64,000 nucleotides of DNA. It comes from Streptomyces sp. Edi2 (GTDB lineage: Bacteria > Actinomycetota > Actinomycetes > Streptomycetales > Streptomycetaceae). Shown one piece after another: positions 7,175 through 15,121 of this stretch. The notes under the pieces are model-generated. The model did not search any database and was not told the origin of the DNA. It worked only from the letters and a program-made list of their open reading frames with translations. How positions within the stretch are numbered: position 1 is the first letter of the stretch; every line of letters starts with the position of its first letter. Both the position numbers and the translations under genes were made by a program. The DNA lies in assembly GCF_040253635.1 (NCBI RefSeq), contig NZ_JBEJGX010000003.1, forward strand, positions 3,844,001 to 3,908,000, written 5' to 3'.

Positions 7175-8401
7175 ATGAGTCACTCGCGACCCCGTATCGA
7201 CACCGCCGCGCGCCGTGCCCGCCTCGGGCTGCGGCACCTGCTCGCGCCCGCGTACCGGGCGGACCGTACCGAGGAGGTGGCCGATGCGGTCGTGGGGCTG
7301 CATGCCACCGATCCGGCGACCGTGCATCTGGCGGCCTGCGCCCGGCTGGCCGCTCCGGACCCGGCGGATGTGGAGCGCGCGCTGTACGACGAGGGGTCGC
7401 TGGTCCGGCTGCTGTGCATGCGTCGCACGCTCTTCGCGGTCGGCGCCGCGCTCGCACCGGTCGTCGCCTCGTCCACCGCGCAGACGATCGCCGCCAGGGA
7501 GCGGGCGGGGATGGTCAAGTGGCTCATCGAGGGCGCCCCGGGGTGGGACGAACGGCGGCTGGCCGAGGTCGAGGCGAGGACGCTGGCCGCGCTGAGCGCA
7601 CACGGCGAGGCGACCGCCGCCGAACTCGCCGCCGAGGTGCCCGACCTGCGCGACACCATCGTGAACTCCCCCGGAAAGCCGTACCAGGCCACGGTCGCCG
7701 TCTCCAGCCGGATCCTGCGGGTACTGGCCGCCGAGGGCCGTATCCGGCGCGGGCGGCCGCGCGGCGGCTGGACCAGCAGTTCCTACCGCTGGCGTCCGGG
7801 CACCGCGTTCGCCGAGCTGCCCGCGCCGTCGGCTCCCGAGGCGCGCGCCGCCCTCGCCGGACGCTGGCTCGCCTCGTACGGACCGGCGACCGTCGCCGAT
7901 CTCAAGTGGTGGACGGGCTGGACGCTCACCGCCACCCGGCAGGCGCTGGCCGCCGCCGGCGCCGTGGAGGTGGATCTGGACGACGGCATCTCCGGCGTCG
8001 CGCTGCCCGGCGACCTCGCACCGGTCGCCGCACCCGACCCCTGGGCCGCCCTGCTGCCCGCCCTCGACCCCACCGCGATGGGCTGGAAGAACCGCGACTG
8101 GTACCTCGACCCGGCCCATGTGCCGCAGCTCTTCGACCGCAACGGGAACATCGGGCCGACGGTGTGGTGGAACGGCCGGATCATCGGCGGCTGGGCCCAG
8201 CGCGCGGACGGCGAGATCGTCTGGCGGCTGCTGACGGCGGGTGGGGGCGCCGCCCTGCCCGGGCGAAGCCGAGAACCCGGGGAAGGCAGCGAAGCCGCCG
8301 CGGCGGTGACGGCCGAGGCGGCCCGGATGGCGGCCTGGCTCGGAAACGTCCGGGTCACCCCGCGCATACGGACTCCGCTGGAGCGGGAGTTGAGCGCGTG
8401 A
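7175..8401 (+). CDS. Winged-helix DNA-binding protein of the HTH_42 / AlkZ-like family
   Basis: 408 residues belonging to the HTH_42 (YcaQ/AlkZ-like) family, whose studied members are DNA glycosylases, some excising bulky or interstrand-crosslinked bases. Family features include the N-terminal helical bundle ending AVVGLHATDPATVHLAACAR and a winged-helix part with ILRVLAAEGRIRRGRPRGGW. Where catalytic members carry a Gln-x-Gln motif after the GL, this protein reads HAT, so the glycosylase chemistry may differ or be absent. Start at 7175 is the first ATG that gives the family N-terminus; the upstream frame is repeat sequence. Confidence 0.75.
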   Translation: MSHSRPRIDTAARRARLGLRHLLAPAYRADRTEEVADAVVGLHATDPATVHLAACARLAAPDPADVERALYDEGSLVRLLCMRRTLFAVGAALAPVVASSTAQTIAARERAGMVKWLIEGAPGWDERRLAEVEARTLAALSAHGEATAAELAAEVPDLRDTIVNSPGKPYQATVAVSSRILRVLAAEGRIRRGRPRGGWTSSSYRWRPGTAFAELPAPSAPEARAALAGRWLASYGPATVADLKWWTGWTLTATRQALAAAGAVEVDLDDGISGVALPGDLAPVAAPDPWAALLPALDPTAMGWKNRDWYLDPAHVPQLFDRNGNIGPTVWWNGRIIGGWAQRADGEIVWRLLTAGGGAALPGRSREPGEGSEAAAAVTAEAARMAAWLGNVRVTPRIRTPLERELSA

Positions 8402-8461
8402 CGGGAGTTGAGCGGGGGACGGCCCTGCCGCCGCCCGGCCGCCTCAGCCCACCCGGCCGCC

Positions 8462-10981
8462 TCAGCGCGGGCGGTAAGCGCTCGTCGCCTGCTCGTACAG
8501 CTCGTCCACCTCGTGCCGCCCACTGTCCGGGCCGATGACGAGGACGAGGTGGTAGCGGCCGTTGTGGATCATCGCGAGGTTACGCACATACACCTCGCGT
8601 CCGCTGCCGTCCCGCCAGGAGAAGGTGCCCTCGGCCATCGCCGTCTTCCCGACGTCGATCCGCTGCAGACCGGAGGCCGAGGCCCAGCCGGAGGAACGGT
8701 ACGGCGCCAGCTCGGCTTCCTTGTTCTGCATATACGCCATCGGGTCGGTGCCGGAGTGCGCCGTCGTGTCGCGGCCGGGCACCACCACCAGCTCGTAGTC
8801 CCCGCCGACGTACCGCACCTGGCCCCGGTCGTTCGCCCCGCGCCGCTGCCAGCCCTTGCGGACCGCGACCTGGAAGCCCTCGGGGTCGGTACGCACCTCG
8901 AAGCCCTTGGCGACCCCCGCCGGGCTGGTGGCCCGCGGCGCGCCGGTGCCGGACGAACCGCCGTCGCCCTCGCCCCGGTCCTTGGACGGAGTGGGGGACG
9001 CGGGCGCCGCACCCGAGGTGCCCGCACGGTCCGCGCCTCCCCCGCCGGTCTTGGCGTCCTCGCCTGACTTGGGCAGGAACGCCATCGCATAGATGACCGC
9101 GCCGACGAGGAGAAGCAGGATCACGGTCAGCAGCAGCCGGCCGAGCGGGCGCGCCGAGCGCGCCCGTGGGCGCGCCCCGTCGCCCACCCCACCCTGGCCG
9201 ACATGACCGACCTGGCCGACCTGGCCGACCTGGCCGACCTGGCCCAGCGTCTGCTGGTCGTACGGCTCCCCGTCCGCGGCCCCGCCGTATCCCCAGGGCT
9301 CAGCCGGCTCGGCACGCCGTTCCGCCCGGGCCTGCCTGGGCGGCCGGAGCGGCTTGGGCTGCTTCGGGGGACGGGGCGGACGGGGCGCGGCAGCGGGCGG
9401 GGCCGACTGCTCGGGGTCCGGCGCCGGTGGGACGGGCGGCGCGGCCGCGGCGGCCGGCGTACCCTCCGCCCCGGCGACGACCGATGCCGCCTGCGGCCGT
9501 GCCCGCCGGGACGCCCGGGTCTTCTTGTGGCGCCCCTTCCGGACGAGTTCACCGCGGCGCCGCACGATCGGCAGCCGCCGCGGATCGGCGCCCTGCGACG
9601 CCGGCATCGTCACCAGCCGGCTGCCGGCCTCCGGCTCCGGCGCCGTACGGATCAACGAGCGCAGCCAGCCGTTCAGCTCCTCGAAATCCGGGCGGTCGGC
9701 GGGGTCCTGACGCAGCAGGGACTCGACGACAGGACGCAGTGCCCCGCACTCCTCGGCGACCGCGGGTGGCTGCGAACAGACCAGCTGCGCCAGTTCGACG
9801 GCGCTGTCCTCCGGGAACGGCGGCTGCCCCTGCACGCTCCGGTAGAGGAGCGCACCGACCGCCCACAGGTCGGTGGCCGGGCCGACCGGCGGCGCCAACT
9901 GCCAGTTCTCGTGGACCGGTCCGGCCTGCTCCGGTGCCCAGCGCTCGGTGACCGGGCCGATGACGGTCAGCCGCGTCTGCCGGGCCCGCTCGGCGGCGAG
10001 CCCGGCGGTGGGCCGGCCGTATGCGGAGGTGGAAGTGGGAGAGGGGGTGGGAGTGGGAGAGGGAGTGGCGGCAGCACCGTCAGCCGCGGGCTTGGTCAGC
10101 GAGGTCGCGGCGGAGGCGGGCCGGTCGGCTCCGGACCTGTCGGAGGCAGCCCGGCCCGCCGCGGCCCCGTCGGAAGCGGGCCCGTCCCCTGTGTTCCCCT
10201 TGCCGGTCGGCCCGTCCGCCGCCGTCCCCTCGCCGGTCGGCTGGTCCGCCGCGGTCCCCTCGCCCTCCGACCGATCCGCCGCGGACGCACCGGAAGCGCT
10301 CCCGCCCACGCCGGACGCCTCGCCTCCGCACAGCGCCTCCTGCGCCGCGCCCATCGCCAGGCCGGTGAGGATGGCCCGGCCGTCTTCGCAGACCAGGACC
10401 GTGCGGGCGGTGATGTTGCGGTGGAGCCAGCCGTTCGTATGCAGTACCCGCAGCGCGGCGAGCAGGTCCGCGGCGATCTCCGCAGCGCGGTGCGGGGACA
10501 GCGGCCGGTCGGCGAGCAGCGCGGACAGCGGGCGGGCGGTGAGGAGTTCGGCGACGATCCAGAGGCTGCCGTCCTGCGCAAAGGCGTCGAAGACCTGCTC
10601 CAGCCGGGGGTGGTCGGCCAGCTGCGCGGCCGTGGTCGCGGCCTCCAGCGCGCGTCGTACGGCGGGATCGCGGGGACTGCGGTCGGCAACCCCGGCCGTA
10701 CCCCCCGGCGTCCCCCGTACGGCCCCGAAGGCGCCGGACCTCGGCTCGCCGGGCCTCCGCTCGCCGGGTCCTGCCGTCGTCGCCCCGACGACCTCCGCCC
10801 CGACCACCTCCGCCCCGACCACCTCAGCTTCGACGACCTCCGGCAGCGGCACCTGACGGATCAGCACCTCCTGCCCGCTGAAGGTGTCGAACGCCCGGGT
10901 CTCGGTGAAGTCGTCGTCGCCGAGGGGCCGCAACGGCAGGCGGTAACGCTCGGCGAGCACCCTTCCCGCGTACTCGTCCAC
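8462..10981 (-). CDS. Membrane pseudokinase (protein kinase-like, catalytic residues lost)
   Basis: 839 residues, GTG start at 10981. The cytosolic part has a protein-kinase fold but lacks every key catalytic residue: the glycine loop is degraded (residues 18-25), the ATP lysine is Arg42 (VLIRQV), the HRD loop reads HRN (187-189) and DFG reads LTG (205-207). A repeat EVVGA x4 (about 48-67) interrupts the N-lobe and a long Ala/Asp/Ser-rich insertion follows the kinase C-lobe core. After a basic, Pro-rich linker with VGQ repeats there is one membrane helix (LLLTVILLLLVGAVIYAMAF) and an extracellular domain of about 190 residues. It is tandem to an active kinase, so it may regulate it or act as a scaffold or sensor. 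Confidence 0.85.
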   Translation of the reverse strand: MDEYAGRVLAERYRLPLRPLGDDDFTETRAFDTFSGQEVLIRQVPLPEVVEAEVVGAEVVGAEVVGATTAGPGERRPGEPRSGAFGAVRGTPGGTAGVADRSPRDPAVRRALEAATTAAQLADHPRLEQVFDAFAQDGSLWIVAELLTARPLSALLADRPLSPHRAAEIAADLLAALRVLHTNGWLHRNITARTVLVCEDGRAILTGLAMGAAQEALCGGEASGVGGSASGASAADRSEGEGTAADQPTGEGTAADGPTGKGNTGDGPASDGAAAGRAASDRSGADRPASAATSLTKPAADGAAATPSPTPTPSPTSTSAYGRPTAGLAAERARQTRLTVIGPVTERWAPEQAGPVHENWQLAPPVGPATDLWAVGALLYRSVQGQPPFPEDSAVELAQLVCSQPPAVAEECGALRPVVESLLRQDPADRPDFEELNGWLRSLIRTAPEPEAGSRLVTMPASQGADPRRLPIVRRRGELVRKGRHKKTRASRRARPQAASVVAGAEGTPAAAAAPPVPPAPDPEQSAPPAAAPRPPRPPKQPKPLRPPRQARAERRAEPAEPWGYGGAADGEPYDQQTLGQVGQVGQVGQVGHVGQGGVGDGARPRARSARPLGRLLLTVILLLLVGAVIYAMAFLPKSGEDAKTGGGGADRAGTSGAAPASPTPSKDRGEGDGGSSGTGAPRATSPAGVAKGFEVRTDPEGFQVAVRKGWQRRGANDRGQVRYVGGDYELVVVPGRDTTAHSGTDPMAYMQNKEAELAPYRSSGWASASGLQRIDVGKTAMAEGTFSWRDGSGREVYVRNLAMIHNGRYHLVLVIGPDSGRHEVDELYEQATSAYRPR
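9193..9246. repeat. 9-bp coding tandem repeat (VGQ repeats)
   Basis: CCTGGCCGA recurs about six times in the pseudokinase linker, encoding Val-Gly-Gln triplets just before the membrane helix. Copy number is likely to vary between strains. Confidence 0.7.
10781..10840. repeat. 15-bp coding tandem repeat (EVVGA x4)
   Basis: Four head-to-tail 15-bp units (CGCCCCGACGACCTC and variants) in the N-lobe region of the pseudokinase gene, encoding the pentapeptide EVVGA or EVVEA on the minus strand. An expansion at this place would disrupt a real kinase N-lobe. Confidence 0.75.
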
Positions 10982-11321
10982 GACGCCTCCCCGCAGCGCG
11001 CACTGTGTCTACCGTCGCGCCGGAGCCGCCCGTCGGCGCTGGCGCCTCCGGTCACTTCCGGTCGTCATCCCGCGGATTGCGGATGCGTACGGTCTTCGCC
11101 GTCTCACGATACGTGCCCGCATCGGAGCTTGCGGCCCGCTCGGCGCAACGACGCGCAACCTCTCCGCGCGCAGCGTCTCCGTTTTCCGTCCGGCCCGTGC
11201 CAGGGTCCCCCGACCGGCTGCCGGCCCCCCGTCCCCCGGCTCAGAACCTTGAGCGCTCAGCCCGTCAGTCCTCAGACCTTCAGCACCCAGTGCCCTTCAG
11301 CACGTCAGTGCCCCTCAGCAC
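10982..11321. other. Inter-kinase spacer with short imperfect repeats
   Basis: 340 bp between the pseudokinase start and the stop of the upstream kinase. The part at 11270-11340 consists of imperfect direct repeats of about 17 bp built on TTCAGCACCCAGTGCC, CAGCACGTCAGTGCC and CAGCACTCAGTCC. No gene or clear terminator is seen. A promoter for the pseudokinase may lie here. Confidence 0.5.
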
Positions 11322-13604
11322 TCAGTCCTTCAGCGCGAACGTCTTGAACGCAGTCTTGATCATCTGCTGGCACGGCTTGTCCGACCAGGCATCCGCCTTG
11401 CAGGTGATCATGATGGCGTAGCCGTGGTGGTCATCGGCCCGGAAGCCGCGGTCGAGGACCCGTACCTTCTCGCCGCTCTGCCGACGGGTGAACGACCAGT
11501 CGGCGACGGTCGGATAGTCCCGCCACTTCACCGACTTGATGGCGATGAGGTGGTACTCGTCGCTGGAGGAGCGCACGGCCGGCTCCAGGCTGCGCCAGGA
11601 GGCCGCCGCATCGGTGCCGGGCTCGGCGTTGTAGTCGATCTGGATGCGCGGGAAGCCACCCGAGGCGCTGTATATGGCGCCGGAGCCCTCCCCCGCGGTG
11701 TCGGTCTGGTGGAAGCCCTTGGGCATCGCCATACGGAAGTGGAACTTGTCGTTGGAGAGCTCGGTGAAGCCGCCCGGCACGGCCTTGCCGCCCTTGCCGC
11801 CGCTGTCGTCCTTGCCGCCGGTGTCCTCGGCCGGGGTGAGATTCGGCGGCTGTGCGTCGGCCGGATCCTGGTCCTTCGCCTGGCCCTTTGCCTGGTCCCC
11901 GCCCGCATCGGCCGCGTCCGTCGACGGCTTCGCCCGGCTCGCGGACGACGACGTGTCGGGCTTGCCGGACGCCTTGCCGCTGGTCTTCCCCGAGTCGTCA
12001 CCCAGGGTGACGGCCAGCACCGTGCCCAGCACCGCCAGGACGACGACCACGGCCACGATGATCAGCGTGCGGCGCGGAACGACGTCGGTCACCGATGCGC
12101 GCGCCGGCGGACGGCTCCCGTCGCCGGATCTGGAGTCCGGACGGGCCGCCATCGCGGCGGCGGCGCTGCGGACGGACTGCAGGGCGCCGCGCACCTTCTC
12201 CTTGGCGGCCTCGGCGTCGAACCCGGGCCGGGTGCCCGCCGGACGGGCCGCGCCCGGACCGGCCGAACCCGCCGTACCGCCGGCATCCGCCGCGTCGGGA
12301 CCGGTCGCCTTGCCGGCCGCCTCATCGGCCGTCGGCCCGGCCGCCTCGGACTGCGGACGCCCGGTCCGCGCCGACACGCCCGCCACGGCAGTCTCGCCGG
12401 CACCGGCACGCTTGCCGGCCTTGCTTCCGCCGGTCTTGCTTCCGCCGGCCGCGCTTCCACCGGCCTTGCTCTTGCCGGCCGCGGCAGCCGCGGACGTACC
12501 GGCACCCGCGGAGGTACGGGCATCCGCCTTGCCACCGCCGCCGGTGCTCGCGTTCCCGGCCGCCGGCTCCGCCACCGGCGCGGCGGCGGACTGCGTACCC
12601 CGCACCACCCGCGACTTCGGCGCGGCCTTCGACTTCGGCGTGTTCTTCGGCTTCGGCGCGGCCTTCGGCTTCGGCGCGGCCTTCGGCTCCGCCCGCTCCA
12701 CGGGCACCGTCGGCAGCGCCATCGCCCGGGTCGCGTCCATCGGGGGCTCCGGCGTCTTCGCCTCGGGAGCGTGGATCACGTCCTCCAGCAGCACCCGCGC
12801 ACCGGCGTCGTCCAGCCGGGCGGCCGGGTCCTTCACCAGCAGGCCGTAGATGACCTCTTCCAGTTCGCCGGCGCTCTTCGGCGGCTCGACCGGCTCGGTC
12901 ATCACCGCGGTCAGCGTGGCGATCGCGGAACCCTTGTCGTACGGCGGAACGCCCTCGACACAGGCGTACAGCAGGCCGCCCAGCGACCACATGTCGGCGG
13001 GCGGGCCCGGCTTGTGGCCGCGGGCGCGCTCCGGGGAGATGTAGGAGGGGGCACCGACGAGCATGCCGGTCGAGGTCACGGAGGGGTCGCCCTCGACCTG
13101 GGCGATACCGAAGTCGGTCAGCACGACCCGGCCGTCATCGGAGATCAGGACGTTGGACGGCTTCACATCGCGGTGCAGGATGCCCTCGGCGTGCGCGGCG
13201 CGCAGCACATCGAGCACCACCAGCCCGACCTCGGCGGCGCGACGCGGGGTGAGCGGGCCGTCGTCGCGGACGACCTCGGCCAGCGAGCGGCCCTCGACCA
13301 GCTCCATCACGATCCACGGGCGGTCGTCCTCGTCGACCACGTCATAGACCGTCACCGCGCCGTTGTTCCGGATCCGGGCAATCGCCTTGGCCTCGCGCAG
13401 TGTGCGGGTGATCAGACGACGCTTCTCGTCCTCCTCGACCCCGCCCGGGAAGCGCAGCTCCTTGACCGCGACCGTGCGGCCCAGGACCTCGTCGCGCGCC
13501 CGCCACACGGTGCCCATGCCGCCCCGGCCGAGAACATCGGCGAGCCGGTACCGGCCGGCGAGCAGCCTGCCCCCTTTGCCGTCCATCTCGACCTCGTCGC
13601 CCAC
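11322..13604 (-). CDS. Transmembrane serine/threonine protein kinase (PknB-type)
   Basis: 760 residues. All Hanks-kinase residues are present: glycine loop GRGGMGTV (26-33), ATP lysine Lys48 (VAVKEL), helix-C Glu71, HRDVKPSN with Asp146, DFG Asp164 and APSYISPE. The domain ends near residue 300. A long Ala/Lys/Gly/Ser-rich linker leads to one membrane helix (LIIVAVVVVLAVLGTVLAVTL) and an extracellular domain of about 170 residues. The GTG at 13604 is chosen because AGAGGGGATTCA precedes it; ATG 13586 is an alternative. It lies upstream of and parallel to the pseudokinase, with related architecture, suggesting a sensor pair at the membrane. No PASTA repeats are visible. Confidence 0.9.
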   Translation of the reverse strand: MGDEVEMDGKGGRLLAGRYRLADVLGRGGMGTVWRARDEVLGRTVAVKELRFPGGVEEDEKRRLITRTLREAKAIARIRNNGAVTVYDVVDEDDRPWIVMELVEGRSLAEVVRDDGPLTPRRAAEVGLVVLDVLRAAHAEGILHRDVKPSNVLISDDGRVVLTDFGIAQVEGDPSVTSTGMLVGAPSYISPERARGHKPGPPADMWSLGGLLYACVEGVPPYDKGSAIATLTAVMTEPVEPPKSAGELEEVIYGLLVKDPAARLDDAGARVLLEDVIHAPEAKTPEPPMDATRAMALPTVPVERAEPKAAPKPKAAPKPKNTPKSKAAPKSRVVRGTQSAAAPVAEPAAGNASTGGGGKADARTSAGAGTSAAAAAGKSKAGGSAAGGSKTGGSKAGKRAGAGETAVAGVSARTGRPQSEAAGPTADEAAGKATGPDAADAGGTAGSAGPGAARPAGTRPGFDAEAAKEKVRGALQSVRSAAAAMAARPDSRSGDGSRPPARASVTDVVPRRTLIIVAVVVVLAVLGTVLAVTLGDDSGKTSGKASGKPDTSSSASRAKPSTDAADAGGDQAKGQAKDQDPADAQPPNLTPAEDTGGKDDSGGKGGKAVPGGFTELSNDKFHFRMAMPKGFHQTDTAGEGSGAIYSASGGFPRIQIDYNAEPGTDAAASWRSLEPAVRSSSDEYHLIAIKSVKWRDYPTVADWSFTRRQSGEKVRVLDRGFRADDHHGYAIMITCKADAWSDKPCQQMIKTAFKTFALKD

Positions 13605-13793
13605 TGAATCCCCTCTGCAATCCAGCCGAGTTGGCAGCTTCGACGTCCCATCGATCACCAAACTGGCCCAACTCGGACAACCCACCCTGGCAGAGCCTTC
13701 ATTCTCCCTCATCCGCGGCTATGCGGAAGGCCCGGGTCTATGCCGGACGACACCTCGTACCCGTCATGATGGCCCCGACGAACGGGAGTCCCG

Positions 13794-15029
13794 ATGCCGA
13801 AGCGCTCGCCTCGCCCGGCCGCGACCGCCGCGTTTCCCTCCGCGCCGCCGGTCGCCGGCCGCCGCCGCGCGCTACTCCGTTCGGGTGCCCTCGCCGCCCT
13901 GACCGTACTCTCCCTGACGGCCTGCACCACTACGCCCCGCCCGGCCGGCCTCGCGCACGAGGCATCCACCCGGCCGCCCGCGACGACCCGGCATGCGCTG
14001 CACCGGCTGATCGACGACGGGGCCCCGGGCGCGGCCTCCCTCACCAGCCGCGCGGGGTACCCCGACGCGCGCTATGCCACGGACGGCGTGGCCGATCTGC
14101 GCAGCGGCCGCACGATGCGCCCGCGGGACCACTTCCGGGCCGGCAGCCTCACCAAAACCCTGGTCGCGACGGTCGTCCTGCAACTCGTCGCCGAGGGCCG
14201 GCTGTCCCTGCACGACAGCGCCGCCGCGCACCTCCCGCCCGGCGTGCCCGCCGCGGGAGACGGCAACCGCAGCTCACTACGCAGGGTGACGATCCGCCAG
14301 CTGCTGGACCACACGAGTGGATTGTTCAACTACACCCAGGACCCCGGGCTCTCGCAGCAGCTCTTCGGCAAGGGCTTCGGCGCCCACCGCTACGACAGCC
14401 ACACCCCGGCCGAGCTGCTGCGGACCGCCCTCGGCCACCCGCCGACGGCCCCTCCGGGCACCCGCTACGCCTACTCCAACACCAACTACCTCGTGCTCGG
14501 CCTGGTCATCCAGGCGGTCACCAAAAACCCGTACGCCACGGAGATCCGCCGCCGCATCCTCGCCCCCGCCCACCTCGACCACACCTCCTTCCCCGGCACC
14601 GAACCGGTACTGCCCGAGCCGCACGGCCGTGCCTACTCCCGGGCCGGTGGCCGGCGGGTGGACGCCACCTCGCTGGACCCCAGCCGGGCGGGCGCGGCCG
14701 GCGAGATGGTCACCACCCTGGGCGATCTCAACCGCTTCTTCGCCGCGCTGCTCGGCGGCAGGCTCCTGGCGCCGCGCCAGATGGCCCAGATACGCAGCGA
14801 GAAGGGCACCGGCGGCGCATACGGCCTCGGCCTGTACGCGACCAGGCTGCCCTGCGGCGTCACGGTCTGGGGCCACAACGGCGACATCAACGGCTCCTAC
14901 GTCCGGACCGCGGGCACCGCCGACGGCCGCCACATCGTCAGCTACCGCCTCAACACCGACACCCTGGCCCACCCGGCCCACGGCACCGCGGTACTGACCG
15001 CGGAGTTCTGCGCACCCCGGCACCCCTAG
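13794..15029 (+). CDS. Serine hydrolase lipoprotein (class C beta-lactamase / D,D-peptidase fold)
   Basis: 411 residues. The N-terminus is basic and Arg-rich (GRRRALLRSG), followed by a hydrophobic stretch ending in lipobox LTAC at about residues 40-43, so this is an exported lipoprotein, perhaps Tat-dependent. The serine penicillin-binding fold is complete: SLTK (Ser-x-x-Lys), YSNTNY (Tyr-x-Asn) and HNGDING (His-x-Gly). Candidate activities are D-alanyl-D-alanine carboxypeptidase or esterase; the family is broad. It diverges from the kinase gene. It ends in an 18-bp palindrome that contains its own TAG stop. Confidence 0.9.
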   Translation: MPKRSPRPAATAAFPSAPPVAGRRRALLRSGALAALTVLSLTACTTTPRPAGLAHEASTRPPATTRHALHRLIDDGAPGAASLTSRAGYPDARYATDGVADLRSGRTMRPRDHFRAGSLTKTLVATVVLQLVAEGRLSLHDSAAAHLPPGVPAAGDGNRSSLRRVTIRQLLDHTSGLFNYTQDPGLSQQLFGKGFGAHRYDSHTPAELLRTALGHPPTAPPGTRYAYSNTNYLVLGLVIQAVTKNPYATEIRRRILAPAHLDHTSFPGTEPVLPEPHGRAYSRAGGRRVDATSLDPSRAGAAGEMVTTLGDLNRFFAALLGGRLLAPRQMAQIRSEKGTGGAYGLGLYATRLPCGVTVWGHNGDINGSYVRTAGTADGRHIVSYRLNTDTLAHPAHGTAVLTAEFCAPRHP

Positions 15030-15080
15030 GGGTGCCCCACAGGCCTTAGGGGCCTTAGGGGCGGCCTTAAGGCCCCTAAG
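15019..15080. terminator. Convergent terminator region
   Basis: Two palindromes lie between the convergent serine hydrolase and glpD genes. The first, 15019-15036 (GGCACCCCTAGGGGTGCC), is an 18-bp perfect palindrome including the TAG stop. The second, CTTAGGGGC (15054-15062) and GCCCCTAAG (15072-15080), has a 9-nt loop. A bidirectional terminator function is inferred from placement. Confidence 0.6.
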
Positions 15081-15121
15081 AGTCTCCACAGACCTCGGGC
15101 CTAAGGGAGAGCTCCGCAGAC

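Noticed and set aside
11424..13607. Long open frame on the plus strand (over 700 codons) opposite the kinase gene
   Set aside because: It is fully antisense to a complete kinase with all motifs; high-GC codon bias creates long antisense frames. The translation is His/Arg/Gly-rich and unlike any protein.
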